Assembly (NCBI GenBank): GCA_024802545.1
Contig: CP103416.1
Span: forward strand, 1,178,001-1,242,000
Direction: 5' to 3'
Length of the DNA: 64,000 nt
Origin: SAR92 clade bacterium H455
GTDB taxonomy: Bacteria > Pseudomonadota > Gammaproteobacteria > Pseudomonadales > Porticoccaceae
The stretch's first letter is position 1. Each line of letters starts with the position of its first letter. The notes under the pieces were generated by a model. It saw only the letters and a list, made by a program, of their open reading frames with translations. It ran no database searches and had not been told where the DNA came from. Made by a program: the position numbers and the translations under genes. Of the stretch, positions 44,080 through 52,633 are shown one piece after another.

Positions 44080-44967
44080 ATGATTTCGACTAAACAACTT
44101 TCCTATGCACTGGCAGTGGAGCGCAGCTTACATTTTAAGAAGGCCGCTGCTGACTGCAATATTAGCCAGTCGGCCCTGAGTACTGCACTGAGTGAACTGG
44201 AGAAGCAGCTGGGACTGCAGATATTTGAGCGCGACAATAAAAAAGTTCTGGTGACACCGATTGGTAGGGACATACTGGATCGGGCGCGGAGCATCATATC
44301 TCAGGTCAATGAATTGCAGCAGTTGGCGGACAATCAGCAGTTGCCCCTTAGCTTTCCCATAACTGTGGGGGTGATCCCGACTATTGCCCCTTATCTTCTG
44401 CCGAAACTTTTCCCCTTACTCAGCACTTTATACCCTGCTGCGCAATTGACTATTGTCGAAGAGCAATCTCATGTACTGGTAGATATGGTCAAGCGGGGAG
44501 AGATCGATACTGCCGTGCTGGCAATGCCGTTTCCTTGCGAAGGATTACTGAGCTTGGAGTTTTGGCAGGAAGATTTTTACTGGATCGCACTCAAAGGTGA
44601 AAAGCACACCAATCAAACAGAAATCACCAGCAATGAGTTAATAGATAGTCGGCTGATGCTGCTCAGTGAAGGGCACTGTCTCAAAGATCATGTTCTCGCA
44701 GCCTGTAATTTTCCACAGCAGACCGCCAATCATGGCTTTGGGGCCACTAGCCTACACACCTTAGTGCAGATGGTGTTGGGCAACTTGGGGACCACTCTAA
44801 TCCCGGAAATGGCTCTCGAGCAGCTTACTCGCCAAAGTGATCAGCTCACAGCAGTGCATCTTAATGAGCCCAGCCCCCACCGCAGCCTGTCCTTTATTAT
44901 TCGGCCTAATTACACCCGGATTGCCTGTGTTGAGGCGTTGATTAAGGTTTGTAAACAGGCGCTTTGA
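44080..44967 (+). CDS. oxyR: Peroxide-sensing LysR regulator OxyR
   Basis: A 295-residue LysR protein with STKQLSYALAVERSLHFKKAAADCNISQSALS at the N-terminus. The redox cysteines in GHCLKDHVLAAC (C200 and C209 with this start) have the same 8-residue spacing as C199/C208 of E. coli OxyR. Peroxide forms their disulfide and activates ahpC and similar genes. I take ATG 44080, which gives the normal family N-terminus; ATG 44056 would add eight residues. It is divergent from ahpC, the usual autoregulated arrangement. Confidence 0.93.
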   Translation: MISTKQLSYALAVERSLHFKKAAADCNISQSALSTALSELEKQLGLQIFERDNKKVLVTPIGRDILDRARSIISQVNELQQLADNQQLPLSFPITVGVIPTIAPYLLPKLFPLLSTLYPAAQLTIVEEQSHVLVDMVKRGEIDTAVLAMPFPCEGLLSLEFWQEDFYWIALKGEKHTNQTEITSNELIDSRLMLLSEGHCLKDHVLAACNFPQQTANHGFGATSLHTLVQMVLGNLGTTLIPEMALEQLTRQSDQLTAVHLNEPSPHRSLSFIIRPNYTRIACVEALIKVCKQAL

Positions 44968-45291
44968 GCTGATTGGCGTTTTTTAGGAGGTTGGTTGTGA
45001 GGTTTTGAGGCATGGCCGTGAATTTATGCTACCGAAGTTTTTCTTTAGTCTTAATGGTGCCCAGGAGAGGAGTTGATAAAAACAGCCTTTGGACTGTTTT
45101 GACCCCTGCGGGGCTGCGGCGCGTTGCGTATTGCCAGGGATGGCATGTATGCAGATTTTGCAGGAGCAAAAATCTGCCCCCGTCCAAACTTTGCCGTAGG
45201 CATAGTTTGTGAACCTCTTGTCGGTTCAAGTCCCGGTTGGGGTAATGTGCGATAGAGGGGATTTACAGCCGAATCAACTTTGGATTTCTAA
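44968..45291. other. Gene-free stretch with tRNA-end duplication element
   Basis: This is 324 bases between oxyR and tRNA-Leu. Bases 45052-45313 hold a 237-bp segment bounded by copies of the tRNA 3' end (listed separately). It contains hairpins: AAAACAG...CTGTTTT at 45079-45100, which with its flanking T-run would terminate minus-strand transcription from the tRNA, and GCAGATTTTGC/GCAAAAATCTGC at about 45151-45177. A tRNA T-arm-like GGTTCAAGTCCCGG lies at 45222-45235 on the plus strand. No protein-coding gene is convincing. Confidence 0.6.
45052..45076 (-). repeat. Direct repeat of tRNA-Leu 3' end (possible attachment-site copy)
   Basis: 25 bases equal to 45289-45313, which are the 3' end of tRNA-Leu plus CCA and three flanking bases, with one mismatch (45072 G against 45309 C). 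The 237-base period makes the pair look like a short element, or the scar of one, integrated at the tRNA 3' end. The tRNA itself stays intact. Confidence 0.7.
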
Positions 45292-45378
45292 TGGTGCCCA
45301 GGAGAGGACTTGAACCTCCACCCCCTTGCGAGGACTAGCACCTGAAGCTAGCGCGTCTACCAATTTCGCCACCTGGGC
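45292..45378 (-). tRNA. tRNA-Leu (anticodon CAG)
   Basis: On the minus strand, acceptor GCCCAGG pairs with CCTGGGC. The D-loop TGGCGAAATTGGTAGACGC, anticodon arm CTAGC-TTCAGGT-GCTAG with anticodon CAG, a long variable arm and T-arm GGAGGTTCAAGTCC are all present, and CCA is encoded (45292-45294). The sequence closely follows E. coli tRNA-Leu(CAG). Confidence 0.97.
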
Positions 45379-45721
45379 ATAACAATGCAACTGTTCTTCT
45401 CTGTGAGATGTAAATCTTGCGTTTAACCACCTCAATACTGCTTGGGTGTTACTCGGATACGTCTAATTCCGCTATCCCTGTGACCCTCTTCAGGTCGAAA
45501 CCTGCAGCCGCTCACACAGCGGGCGCGAACTATAGTAACAGCGGAAGATTTTGTCAATTGCCTGTGGGTAAATTAGTTGTTTTGTGATCCAGTCTTGCCG
45601 TTGGGGAAAATGCTTTTGCCAGTATTCAGAGGTCACAGATTAGGGTCGTGGACGCCCTGTAGGCAAGTTAGCAGGGACGATTTGTGATGACATATCTCTA
45701 CAACCTTACAAGGAGTTAGAC
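45379..45721. promoter_or_regulatory. tRNA-Leu promoter and leader; comEA upstream region
   Basis: On the minus strand TTGACA (45552-45557), 17 bases, TATAGT (45529-45534) form a near-consensus promoter followed by a GC-rich discriminator (GCGCCCGC), the mark of stringently controlled stable-RNA promoters. About 145 bases of leader precede the tRNA, including the perfect hairpin CAGGT-TTCG-ACCTG (45491-45504). Toward the plus-strand gene at 45722 an AAGGAG ribosome site (45709-45714) is present. Confidence 0.8.
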
Positions 45722-46042
45722 ATGTTAGAAACAAGTAAAAAAATGCTTTTGATCGGGGCTTCCTTAATTGCTCTGGCTGGATCAGCACCTGCGCTGGCGG
45801 CATCTGCTGAAAAGACCAGTTCGTCGGTGGCGGAACAGGCTCAACAGCAGGTCAATATCAATAGTGCTTCAGCGGCTGATATTGCTAAATCGCTTAAAGG
45901 TATTGGGTTGAAAACGGCGGAGGCGATTGTGGCCTATCGCGATGCTCATGGTGCCTTTAAGAGTCTCGAGTCCATTACCATGGTCAAAGGGGTTGGCAGC
46001 AAGACTCTAAAGAAAAATTCTGCGCGCATATTGCTTAAATAA
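45722..46042 (+). CDS. ComEA-like helix-hairpin-helix exported protein
   Basis: A 106-residue protein with a signal peptide (about 1-27, ending APALAA), a short Ala/Ser/Gln linker and one ComEA-type helix-hairpin-helix domain: VNINSASAADIAKSLKGIGLKTAEAIVAYRDAHG and VKGVGSKTLKKN. Such proteins bind DNA in the periplasm and pull it in during natural transformation; orphan copies are widespread in gammaproteobacteria. It is monocistronic, with a strong terminator right after. Confidence 0.93.
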   Translation: MLETSKKMLLIGASLIALAGSAPALAASAEKTSSSVAEQAQQQVNINSASAADIAKSLKGIGLKTAEAIVAYRDAHGAFKSLESITMVKGVGSKTLKKNSARILLK

Positions 46043-46062
46043 CTAGGTTAGTCATGTAGAAT

Positions 46063-46093
46063 AATCCGGTCGCTCAGGCGGCCGGATTTTTTT
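46063..46093 (+). terminator. Terminator after comEA-like gene
   Basis: AATCCGG-T-CGC, loop TCAG, GCG-G-CCGGATT pair with one T-G, followed by a run of T to 46093. Confidence 0.93.
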
Positions 46094-46132
46094 ATGGGTT
46101 GAAAAAATGGTTAATAAGACAAAGGTCAATCA

Positions 46133-47905
46133 ATGAGTCTTGATGCTCTAATCACACTTGGCGTGCTGCTGGTATTTCTCGGCGTCATTATTCGTGGCCG
46201 CCTTGCTGTGGATTTTGCCCTAGCCGGTGCCATGGTGGCGCTATTAGTGTTTGGGGTGTTGACGCCCAATGAGGCGTTTTCCGGCTTCTCCAATCCAGCC
46301 CTGTTTATTATTGCCTGCTTTTATGTGGTTGCTTCGGCGCTGAAAGAGAGCGGGGCGCTGCACTGGTGGGTGATGCGCTGGCTCGGGAACAATGGTTCGA
46401 TCAGAGGGGCTCTGCCACGAATTATGGGACCAGTGGCGGTGACCAGTTCGATGATCAGCAATACACCGGTGGTGGCGATCTTTATTCCGCTGATCCAAGA
46501 TTGGGCTCGACGGCACAATCTGTCGGTGTCGAAACTACTGATACCCTTAAGCTATGCCTCTATTTTGGGCGGCACCTGCACCCTGATTGGCACTAGCACT
46601 AATATTTTGGTTGTGGGTATGCTGCAAAGTACTCCTGAAGCCGACAGTCTAAGTTTGTTTAGCCCCGCGCTGATTGGTATTCCCCTGGTGCTGTTGGGTA
46701 TTGTCTATTTTGTTCTGCTTGGCCATCGCTTACTTCCCAACCATGGAGGTGTGGTGGAAAGCATGCCAGATACGCGTGAATATGCGGTAAGTATGCGTGT
46801 GGAGGAGGGCGGCCCCTTGGCGGGGATGTCGATCGCCGATGCTGGTCTGCGTCATCTACAGTTCAGTTTCCTCTCGGAGATTCAATCCAAGGGCCATATC
46901 ATTCCGGCGGTGGGCCCGGAAGAAATCCTCAGTGGTAATGATATATTGATATTTGTTGGCCAGCCGGAAGGGGTGAGCGAATTGCGCCAGTTCCGCGGCC
47001 TGGTGCCTGCCGAAGGCGAGGTGCTAAAGCTTGATGTGCCCTATAGCTCTAGAGCATTAATTGAAGCGGTGATCTCGCCAGTGTCACATATGGTTGGCAC
47101 GACGGTGAAGGCCTCTAGTTTTAGAACCATGTTTAGCGGTGTGATTCTCTCGGTGTCGCGAAATGGCGAAAGGATTAATCAGAAGGTCGGCAGTATTGTT
47201 CTGCGTGCTGGCGATACTTTATTGCTGGAGGCAGCTCGCGGTTTTGTCCGCCGCCATAGATACAGTCGTGATTTTTTGCTGCTCAGTCGTATTGACGATG
47301 CCAGTATTCCCGATGTCAGCAAGGCACCAGTAGCGCTTGGGTTGCTGGGCATTTTTGTGATGGTAGTGGTGTCAGGCCTGATTTCACTGGTGGCTGCGTC
47401 ATTGTTGCTGGTGGTCGCCTTGGCTGCAACTGGCTGTATCTCCATGGAATTTGCTCAGCGCAGCATCGACTTTAGGGTGTTGCTGGCTATAGGTGCATCC
47501 CTGGCTTTAGGCTTTGCCATGCAAAAAACGGGTCTTGCGGATCTTGGCGCTCAGGGCATCATGCTGCTGGCAGATGGCAACCCCTTTGTGAACTTAGTGC
47601 TGCTCTATATAGCCACAGTGATCGCTACTGAGTTGATTACCAACAACGCTGCAGCGGTGCTGATGTTTCCATTGGCTCAGTCATTGAGTGCCGAGCTGGA
47701 CGCAAACTTATTGCCCTTTGTTATGACCATAATGTTTGCTGCATCGGCGAGTTTCTTGACGCCCTTCGGCTACCAAACTAACCTCATGGTTCAGGGTCCG
47801 GGGGGCTACCATTCCACCGACTATTTTAGGGTCGGTATTTTGCTCAGTTTGATGGTCGGTGTAACGGTGGTAGTTTTAGTGCCGGTGTTCTGGCCTCTGT
47901 CGTGA
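46133..47905 (+). CDS. SLC13/DASS-family permease with two RCK-C (TrkA-C) domains
   Basis: A 590-residue membrane protein. N-terminal segments (residues 1-200, with SNPALFIIACFYVVASAL, SMISNTPVVAIFIPLI and IGTSTNILVVGML) and C-terminal segments (about 405-590, with ELITNNAAAVLMFPLAQ and TPFGYQTNLMVQGPGGY) match sodium/dicarboxylate or sulfate carriers. Between them are two cytosolic TrkA-C domains (about 215-290 and 300-375), the YbiR/SAC1-like layout seen in anion permeases. The transported anion cannot be told from sequence. The gene stands alone. Confidence 0.9.
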   Translation: MSLDALITLGVLLVFLGVIIRGRLAVDFALAGAMVALLVFGVLTPNEAFSGFSNPALFIIACFYVVASALKESGALHWWVMRWLGNNGSIRGALPRIMGPVAVTSSMISNTPVVAIFIPLIQDWARRHNLSVSKLLIPLSYASILGGTCTLIGTSTNILVVGMLQSTPEADSLSLFSPALIGIPLVLLGIVYFVLLGHRLLPNHGGVVESMPDTREYAVSMRVEEGGPLAGMSIADAGLRHLQFSFLSEIQSKGHIIPAVGPEEILSGNDILIFVGQPEGVSELRQFRGLVPAEGEVLKLDVPYSSRALIEAVISPVSHMVGTTVKASSFRTMFSGVILSVSRNGERINQKVGSIVLRAGDTLLLEAARGFVRRHRYSRDFLLLSRIDDASIPDVSKAPVALGLLGIFVMVVVSGLISLVAASLLLVVALAATGCISMEFAQRSIDFRVLLAIGASLALGFAMQKTGLADLGAQGIMLLADGNPFVNLVLLYIATVIATELITNNAAAVLMFPLAQSLSAELDANLLPFVMTIMFAASASFLTPFGYQTNLMVQGPGGYHSTDYFRVGILLSLMVGVTVVVLVPVFWPLS

Positions 47906-48035
47906 AATTAGTTATCCTGATTGGTTCGATAATTCGAGCTATACTATAACGCATAATCTTAGTCGCAATGCTATTGCCTAAGCCGTTCAGGGCTGTAGAT
48001 AATGGCTATCAAACATTTATATTAGAGAGAGACGA

Positions 48036-49403
48036 ATGACTGAACTGACATGCTTTAAAGCCTATGATATCCGCGGCCAGCTGGGCACTGAATTGGACGA
48101 AGAGATAGCCTATCGCATTGGTCGCGCTTACGCCGAGTTTCTCAAGCCAAAAAGCATTGTGTTGGGCGGTGATATCCGTCTTACTAGCGAGGCGCTTAAA
48201 GCTGCTCTTAGCGAGGGTATTCGTGATGCTGGCGCGGATGTGATTGATATCGGCATGGTTGGGACTGAAGAAGTCTATTTCGCCACCTCTTTTCTCGATG
48301 CTGATGGCGGTATTGAAGTGACCGCAAGTCACAATCCAATTGATTACAATGGCATGAAGCCCATTCGTGAAGGCTCTAGGCCGATCAGTTCAGATACTGG
48401 CCTTCTGGATATTAAGCGCCTTGCTGAAGAGAACAACTTTGCGTCTAGCGATCCAGCTACGCGCGGTGAGTATAAAAAACTTTCGATCCTCGATGATTAC
48501 CTGGATCATCTGCTGAGTTATATAGATAACACCGCAATTACGCCTTTAAAAATAGTCATGAATACGGGCAACGGTGCTGCTGGTCATGTGGTCGATGCTT
48601 TCGAAAAACGTTTTGCTGAGCTGAAGCTGCCTATCGAGATCGTTAAAATCTTTAATCAGCCTGACGGCACATTCCCCAATGGCATTCCCAATCCTATCCT
48701 CCATGAAAATCGTGCGCCGACTATTGATGCAGTGTTGGAGCATAAGGCTGATATGGGCATTGCCTGGGACGGTGACTTTGATCGCTGCTTCTTGGTGGAC
48801 GAGAAAGGTAACTTTATTGAGGGCTACTATATTGTCGGCTTACTCGCGGAAGCCTTTTTGTTAAAGAATCCCGGTGCCAAAATTGTTCATGACCCGCGCC
48901 TGACCTGGAACACCATTGACGTGGTTAAAAAAGGCGGCGGCGAAGCGGTGCAGTCAAAGACGGGCCACGCCTTTATCAAAGAACGTATGCGTTCTGAGGA
49001 TGCGGTTTACGGTGGTGAGATGAGTGCTCACCATTACTTCCGTGATTTCTTCTATTGCGACAGCGGCATGATCCCTTGGCTGCTGGTGATGGAGCTGATA
49101 ACTCGCAGTGGTAAGCCGCTCTCTGCGTTAGTCAATGAGATGGTGGAGGCTTATCCTTCACCAGGTGAGATCAATCGTAAAATCGCCGATCCCGCCGCAG
49201 CCATTCAGCGTGTGCGGGAGCATTATCAGGCTGGTGCACTGATTGTCGACGAGACCGATGGCATTTCAATGGAGTTTGCTGAGTGGCGGTTTAATCTGCG
49301 CATGAGTAATACCGAGCCGGTAGTGAGACTCAATCTCGAAACCCGTGGCGACAGAGAGCTGTTAGCCAAATGCCAGCAGGAGCTTCTTGCGCTGCTAGAT
49401 TGA
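48036..49403 (+). CDS. manB: Phosphomannomutase (CpsG/ManB type)
   Basis: A 455-residue alpha-D-phosphohexomutase. [17 protein letters not shown] at the N-terminus, the phosphoserine loop [13 protein letters not shown] (about 96-108), metal loop DGDFDRCF (about 245-252), sugar loop [13 protein letters not shown] and phosphate loop [11 protein letters not shown] are all intact. It is very close to E. coli CpsG along its whole length. It makes mannose-1-phosphate for GDP-mannose. It opens the polysaccharide region. Confidence 0.95.
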   Translation: MTELTCFKAYDIRGQLGTELDEEIAYRIGRAYAEFLKPKSIVLGGDIRLTSEALKAALSEGIRDAGADVIDIGMVGTEEVYFATSFLDADGGIEVTASHNPIDYNGMKPIREGSRPISSDTGLLDIKRLAEENNFASSDPATRGEYKKLSILDDYLDHLLSYIDNTAITPLKIVMNTGNGAAGHVVDAFEKRFAELKLPIEIVKIFNQPDGTFPNGIPNPILHENRAPTIDAVLEHKADMGIAWDGDFDRCFLVDEKGNFIEGYYIVGLLAEAFLLKNPGAKIVHDPRLTWNTIDVVKKGGGEAVQSKTGHAFIKERMRSEDAVYGGEMSAHHYFRDFFYCDSGMIPWLLVMELITRSGKPLSALVNEMVEAYPSPGEINRKIADPAAAIQRVREHYQAGALIVDETDGISMEFAEWRFNLRMSNTEPVVRLNLETRGDRELLAKCQQELLALLD

Positions 49404-49471
49404 CGCGCTTTATAGCAGTGAATATCGCGGATCAATTTAGCATATCGATAAAACTTCACAGGGTGGTGGCT

Positions 49472-49981
49472 ATGGAAAACTGGTTTTTGCTCCAGACAAA
49501 ATCAAAGCAGGAAAGCAGGGCAGTAGACAATCTTGAGCGCCAAGGCGTCAATTCATTCTGTCCAATGATGCGTGTTGAGAAGCTGTCTCGAGGCTCTCGA
49601 GTGGTCAAGCAAGAAGCGCTGTTTCCCGGCTATCTATTTGTCAATTTTGATCAGGAGTCAGTCTCCTCAACGACCATTCGCTCGACCCGAGGGGTGAGTC
49701 ACTTTGTTACCAGTGGCGGCGCGCCAGTCAAGGTGCCAGAGTCACTTATCAGCGAGCTAATATTACGCACCGATCCAGAGAATGAGGAAACGGTGTCCAG
49801 CCTTCCCAGTAAGGGTGACTGGCTGCAAATAGTTGATGGCCCCTTTCGCGGTCTAAATGCAGTATTTTCTCAGCCTGATGGCAATCAGCGAGCTATAGTA
49901 TTAATCAATCTATTGAATCAACAGGTTTCGGCATCATTGCCGTTCTCTAGCCTAGTGGCTGGAGAGGGGAGTGACGGCTAA
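49472..49981 (+). CDS. rfaH: Transcription antitermination protein RfaH
   Basis: A 169-residue NusG paralogue. MENWFLLQTKSKQESRAVDNLERQGVNSFCPMM, LFPGYLFVNFD and RGVSHFVTSGG align well with E. coli RfaH. The C-terminal KOW part is short (GDWLQIVDGPFRGLNAVF). It binds RNA polymerase at ops sites in leaders of long surface-polysaccharide operons and stops early termination. I take ATG 49472; frames upstream to 49370 add 34 non-homologous residues overlapping manB. Its position between manB and the export genes fits its role. Confidence 0.93.
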   Translation: MENWFLLQTKSKQESRAVDNLERQGVNSFCPMMRVEKLSRGSRVVKQEALFPGYLFVNFDQESVSSTTIRSTRGVSHFVTSGGAPVKVPESLISELILRTDPENEETVSSLPSKGDWLQIVDGPFRGLNAVFSQPDGNQRAIVLINLLNQQVSASLPFSSLVAGEGSDG

Positions 49982-50022
49982 GTTTGAGCTATCGAGTTTG
50001 AGCTATCGAATTTGAGCAATAA
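49981..50022. repeat. 14-bp tandem repeat before first OPX gene
   Basis: AGTTTGAGCTATCG occurs at 49981-49994 and 49995-50008, with a degenerate third copy to 50022. It lies immediately after the rfaH stop. Function is unknown; it may be slippage or a binding site. Confidence 0.8.
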
Positions 50023-50095
50023 CCGGTGCAAGAGGGCAATATCGCACTGTTAGACATACCGAATGGAAGCAAGACAACACAACAGGGAACAGTTT

Positions 50096-52588
50096 ATGAA
50101 GAATAGCCACAGCTCTTTTTTGCGCTACCTTGGCATCGCGCTGATGTCATTGTGTGCGCTAGTTCAGGCACAACAGATATCTCTTGAGGCGGCCAGTGAG
50201 GGTCTTCAAGAGGCGCGAGAGCTGTGCAGCAGCATTGGCGAGAAGGAAAAAAGACTGGCTAAAACGGCGGGTTATGATCTTGATAAGCTCTGCGGCAGTC
50301 TCGAACTGATCGAATTTTCCGGCACTGAAGAGGCAGAAGAGCCTCTGGTGACGCCGCGGCAAGAGAGGCAATCTGCTACGCTCGCTAAACAGCCTACTTT
50401 GGATAAACAAACCCAGCCACAGTACCGCGAAAAAACAGGCGCTCTGCAGCCTTTCGGTTACGATCTTTTTGCCGGCGAACCTGTCGATTTTGAGCAGGCG
50501 TCACGTATCCCGGTGTCGCCAGATTATCTACTTGGTCCCGGTGATACCATAGAATTAGGCTTCTATGGCAAATTCAATGACTCCCACAGTCTTGAGATCA
50601 GCCGCGATGGTTCGGTTGATTTTCCAAGTTTGGGGCCGATCAATCTTGCTGGCATGACCTTCAGTGATGCCAAACAGCTACTGCAGCAGCGTATTAAGCA
50701 CGAGATGCTCGGTGTCCAAGCGAGTATTAGTTTGGGTGAGCTGCGTTCGATCCAGGTGTTTATGCTCGGCGAAGCTTACAAGCCTGGCACCTATACCGTC
50801 TCCGCACTTTCAACTATTACCAATGCACTGTTTTTATCTGGCGGCCTCAGCGATATTGCATCGCTGCGGAATCTGCAGTTAAAGCGCGGTGGCAAGCTGA
50901 TTTCGACTCTTGATCTCTATGATCTATTGCTAAGCGGTGATACCTCTCAGGATGCGCAGCTCCAATCCGGCGATGCTATCTATATTCCCACAGTCAAAGA
51001 AACCGCCTCAGTGGATGGCGCTGTGCGCCGTCCTGCTATTTACGAATTAAAGGGCAAGCTAACTGCGCAGCAGTTAGTGGATCTAGCTGGCGGACTTGAG
51101 CCCAATGCCTTTAATCAGAGTGCGCGGATCTCTCGAGTTGGCAAAGGCGGATTTATGCAGGTGCTGGATCTGGATCTGACTACGGTGAAGGGTAAAAATA
51201 CGCCAATCAAAAGCGGCGACCGGTTGACCATTGATACAACTGTTGAGCAAAAAGAACTAATTGTAACCCTCTCCGGCCATGTGCATTATCCAGGTGAGTT
51301 TTTATGGCGCGATGGCCTGCGTATTTCCGATGTAGTGAAAAATATAAAAGCACTCAAGCCCGACGTGGATTTGGACTTTGCCCTGATACGCCGTGAATTG
51401 CCGCCAGTAGGGAAAATTGAACCGATCTTTGTTGATTTAGGTGCTGTGTTGGCGAACCCTCAGAGTGAATTTAATATTCAGTTTTTCCCCAAGGACCAGC
51501 TGATGGTCTTTTCTAATAAGAAAAATCGTGCCCTTTTAATGCAAGACTTGGCGGAAGAGTTACGGCTGCAGGCGAGGTCAGGAGAGATGGCGCGCATTGC
51601 AACTATCAATGGCACTGTTCGCTCACCGGGCGAATATCCCCTTACCAAAAATATGACCGTAACCCAATTAATTGCCGCAGCTGGGGGGTTGAGTGAAGAG
51701 GCTTATACGCAGGTGGTTGAGCTGTCCCGCTATGACTTCAGCAATTTAGAAAGGACGGTCTCTGACCATTTTAGTATCACTCTTAGTGACGCATTTAAAG
51801 ATCCTGAAAAAGATCCGCAACTGTCCCCTTATGATTCGATTTCCGTGCGCAGCATTCCTGAATTCCGTGAAAACCTAAGCCTAGAGATAAGAGGTGAGGT
51901 GCGGTTTCCCGGCGCTTATACCTTTAAGCGAGGAGAGACCTTGGCTCAGGTGATATCCCGCGCGGGGGGCGTGACTGAGCTTGCCCATATGGGCGCGGCA
52001 GTGTTTACCCGTAAGGATTTGCGTGATCAAGAAGCTAAGCAGCTAGTAGAGTTACGTCAGCGCCTTCGCGCCGAGATTGCTGCGAGTGACTTAGAGAAAG
52101 CCAATGAGGGTAAGTCTGGGGGCGCAGCCCGTATCTTGGAGCAGTTGGATACTGCAGAAGCGCTAGGACGCTTGGTGATCGATTTAGGCGCCATAGTCGA
52201 TGGTTCTATGGATGATGTCAGTTTGAAAGATGGCGATCTGTTGGTGATTCCAGAGTACCGCCAAGAAATCTCCGTGCTAGGTGAAGTCCAGCATTCTTCC
52301 TCACACCTATTTAATCGCCGCTTAGATATTACCGATTATATTGATTTGAGCGGTGGCATAAATCCTCGTGGGGATAAAAAGCGGGTCTATGTAGTGAAAG
52401 CCGATGGCTCTGTAGTTCTGCCCAGGCGCTCAGGATGGTTCAAACACCGTAAAACCAGCATTGCGCCGGGAGACACGATTATTGTGCCTCTAGATGTGGA
52501 TCGCCGTCGTGCTCTGACGATATGGGGCGAGACCAGCGCAATAATCTATCAGTTGGCTCTGGGGGCAGCTGCGGTCAATAGCTTCTAA
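50096..52588 (+). CDS. Outer-membrane polysaccharide export protein (OPX/Wza family), copy 1
   Basis: An 830-residue exporter with a signal peptide (about 1-26, ending VQA; no lipobox). The poly-export domain starts at VSPDYLLGPGDTIELGFYGKF (about 140-160) and is followed by several SLBB domains (LGEAYKPGTYTV; LSGHVHYPGEFLW; INGTVRSPGEYPL; IRGEVRFPGAYTF; LGEVQHSSSHLF). The C-terminus has IIYQLALGAAAVNSF. The start at 50096 has AGGGAA upstream and gives the signal peptide; ATG 50063 adds 11 polar residues. It should form the outer-membrane channel for a capsule or exopolysaccharide. A close paralogue is at 58050. Confidence 0.93.
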   Translation: MKNSHSSFLRYLGIALMSLCALVQAQQISLEAASEGLQEARELCSSIGEKEKRLAKTAGYDLDKLCGSLELIEFSGTEEAEEPLVTPRQERQSATLAKQPTLDKQTQPQYREKTGALQPFGYDLFAGEPVDFEQASRIPVSPDYLLGPGDTIELGFYGKFNDSHSLEISRDGSVDFPSLGPINLAGMTFSDAKQLLQQRIKHEMLGVQASISLGELRSIQVFMLGEAYKPGTYTVSALSTITNALFLSGGLSDIASLRNLQLKRGGKLISTLDLYDLLLSGDTSQDAQLQSGDAIYIPTVKETASVDGAVRRPAIYELKGKLTAQQLVDLAGGLEPNAFNQSARISRVGKGGFMQVLDLDLTTVKGKNTPIKSGDRLTIDTTVEQKELIVTLSGHVHYPGEFLWRDGLRISDVVKNIKALKPDVDLDFALIRRELPPVGKIEPIFVDLGAVLANPQSEFNIQFFPKDQLMVFSNKKNRALLMQDLAEELRLQARSGEMARIATINGTVRSPGEYPLTKNMTVTQLIAAAGGLSEEAYTQVVELSRYDFSNLERTVSDHFSITLSDAFKDPEKDPQLSPYDSISVRSIPEFRENLSLEIRGEVRFPGAYTFKRGETLAQVISRAGGVTELAHMGAAVFTRKDLRDQEAKQLVELRQRLRAEIAASDLEKANEGKSGGAARILEQLDTAEALGRLVIDLGAIVDGSMDDVSLKDGDLLVIPEYRQEISVLGEVQHSSSHLFNRRLDITDYIDLSGGINPRGDKKRVYVVKADGSVVLPRRSGWFKHRKTSIAPGDTIIVPLDVDRRRALTIWGETSAIIYQLALGAAAVNSF

Positions 52589-52633
52589 GGCCACTAGGAA
52601 AAGTAAAAGCAGCGAAATAAAAGGATTTAGTGT

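Noticed and set aside
45213-45245. Possible second tRNA on the plus strand (GGTTCAAGTCC T-loop)
   Set aside because: No acceptor pairing, D-arm or anticodon arm can be drawn upstream; the T-stem is also imperfect. It is kept only as part of the duplicated-end element.
49981-50095. RfaH ops site before the first OPX gene
   Set aside because: No GGTAG or GTAGC-TG core is present there.
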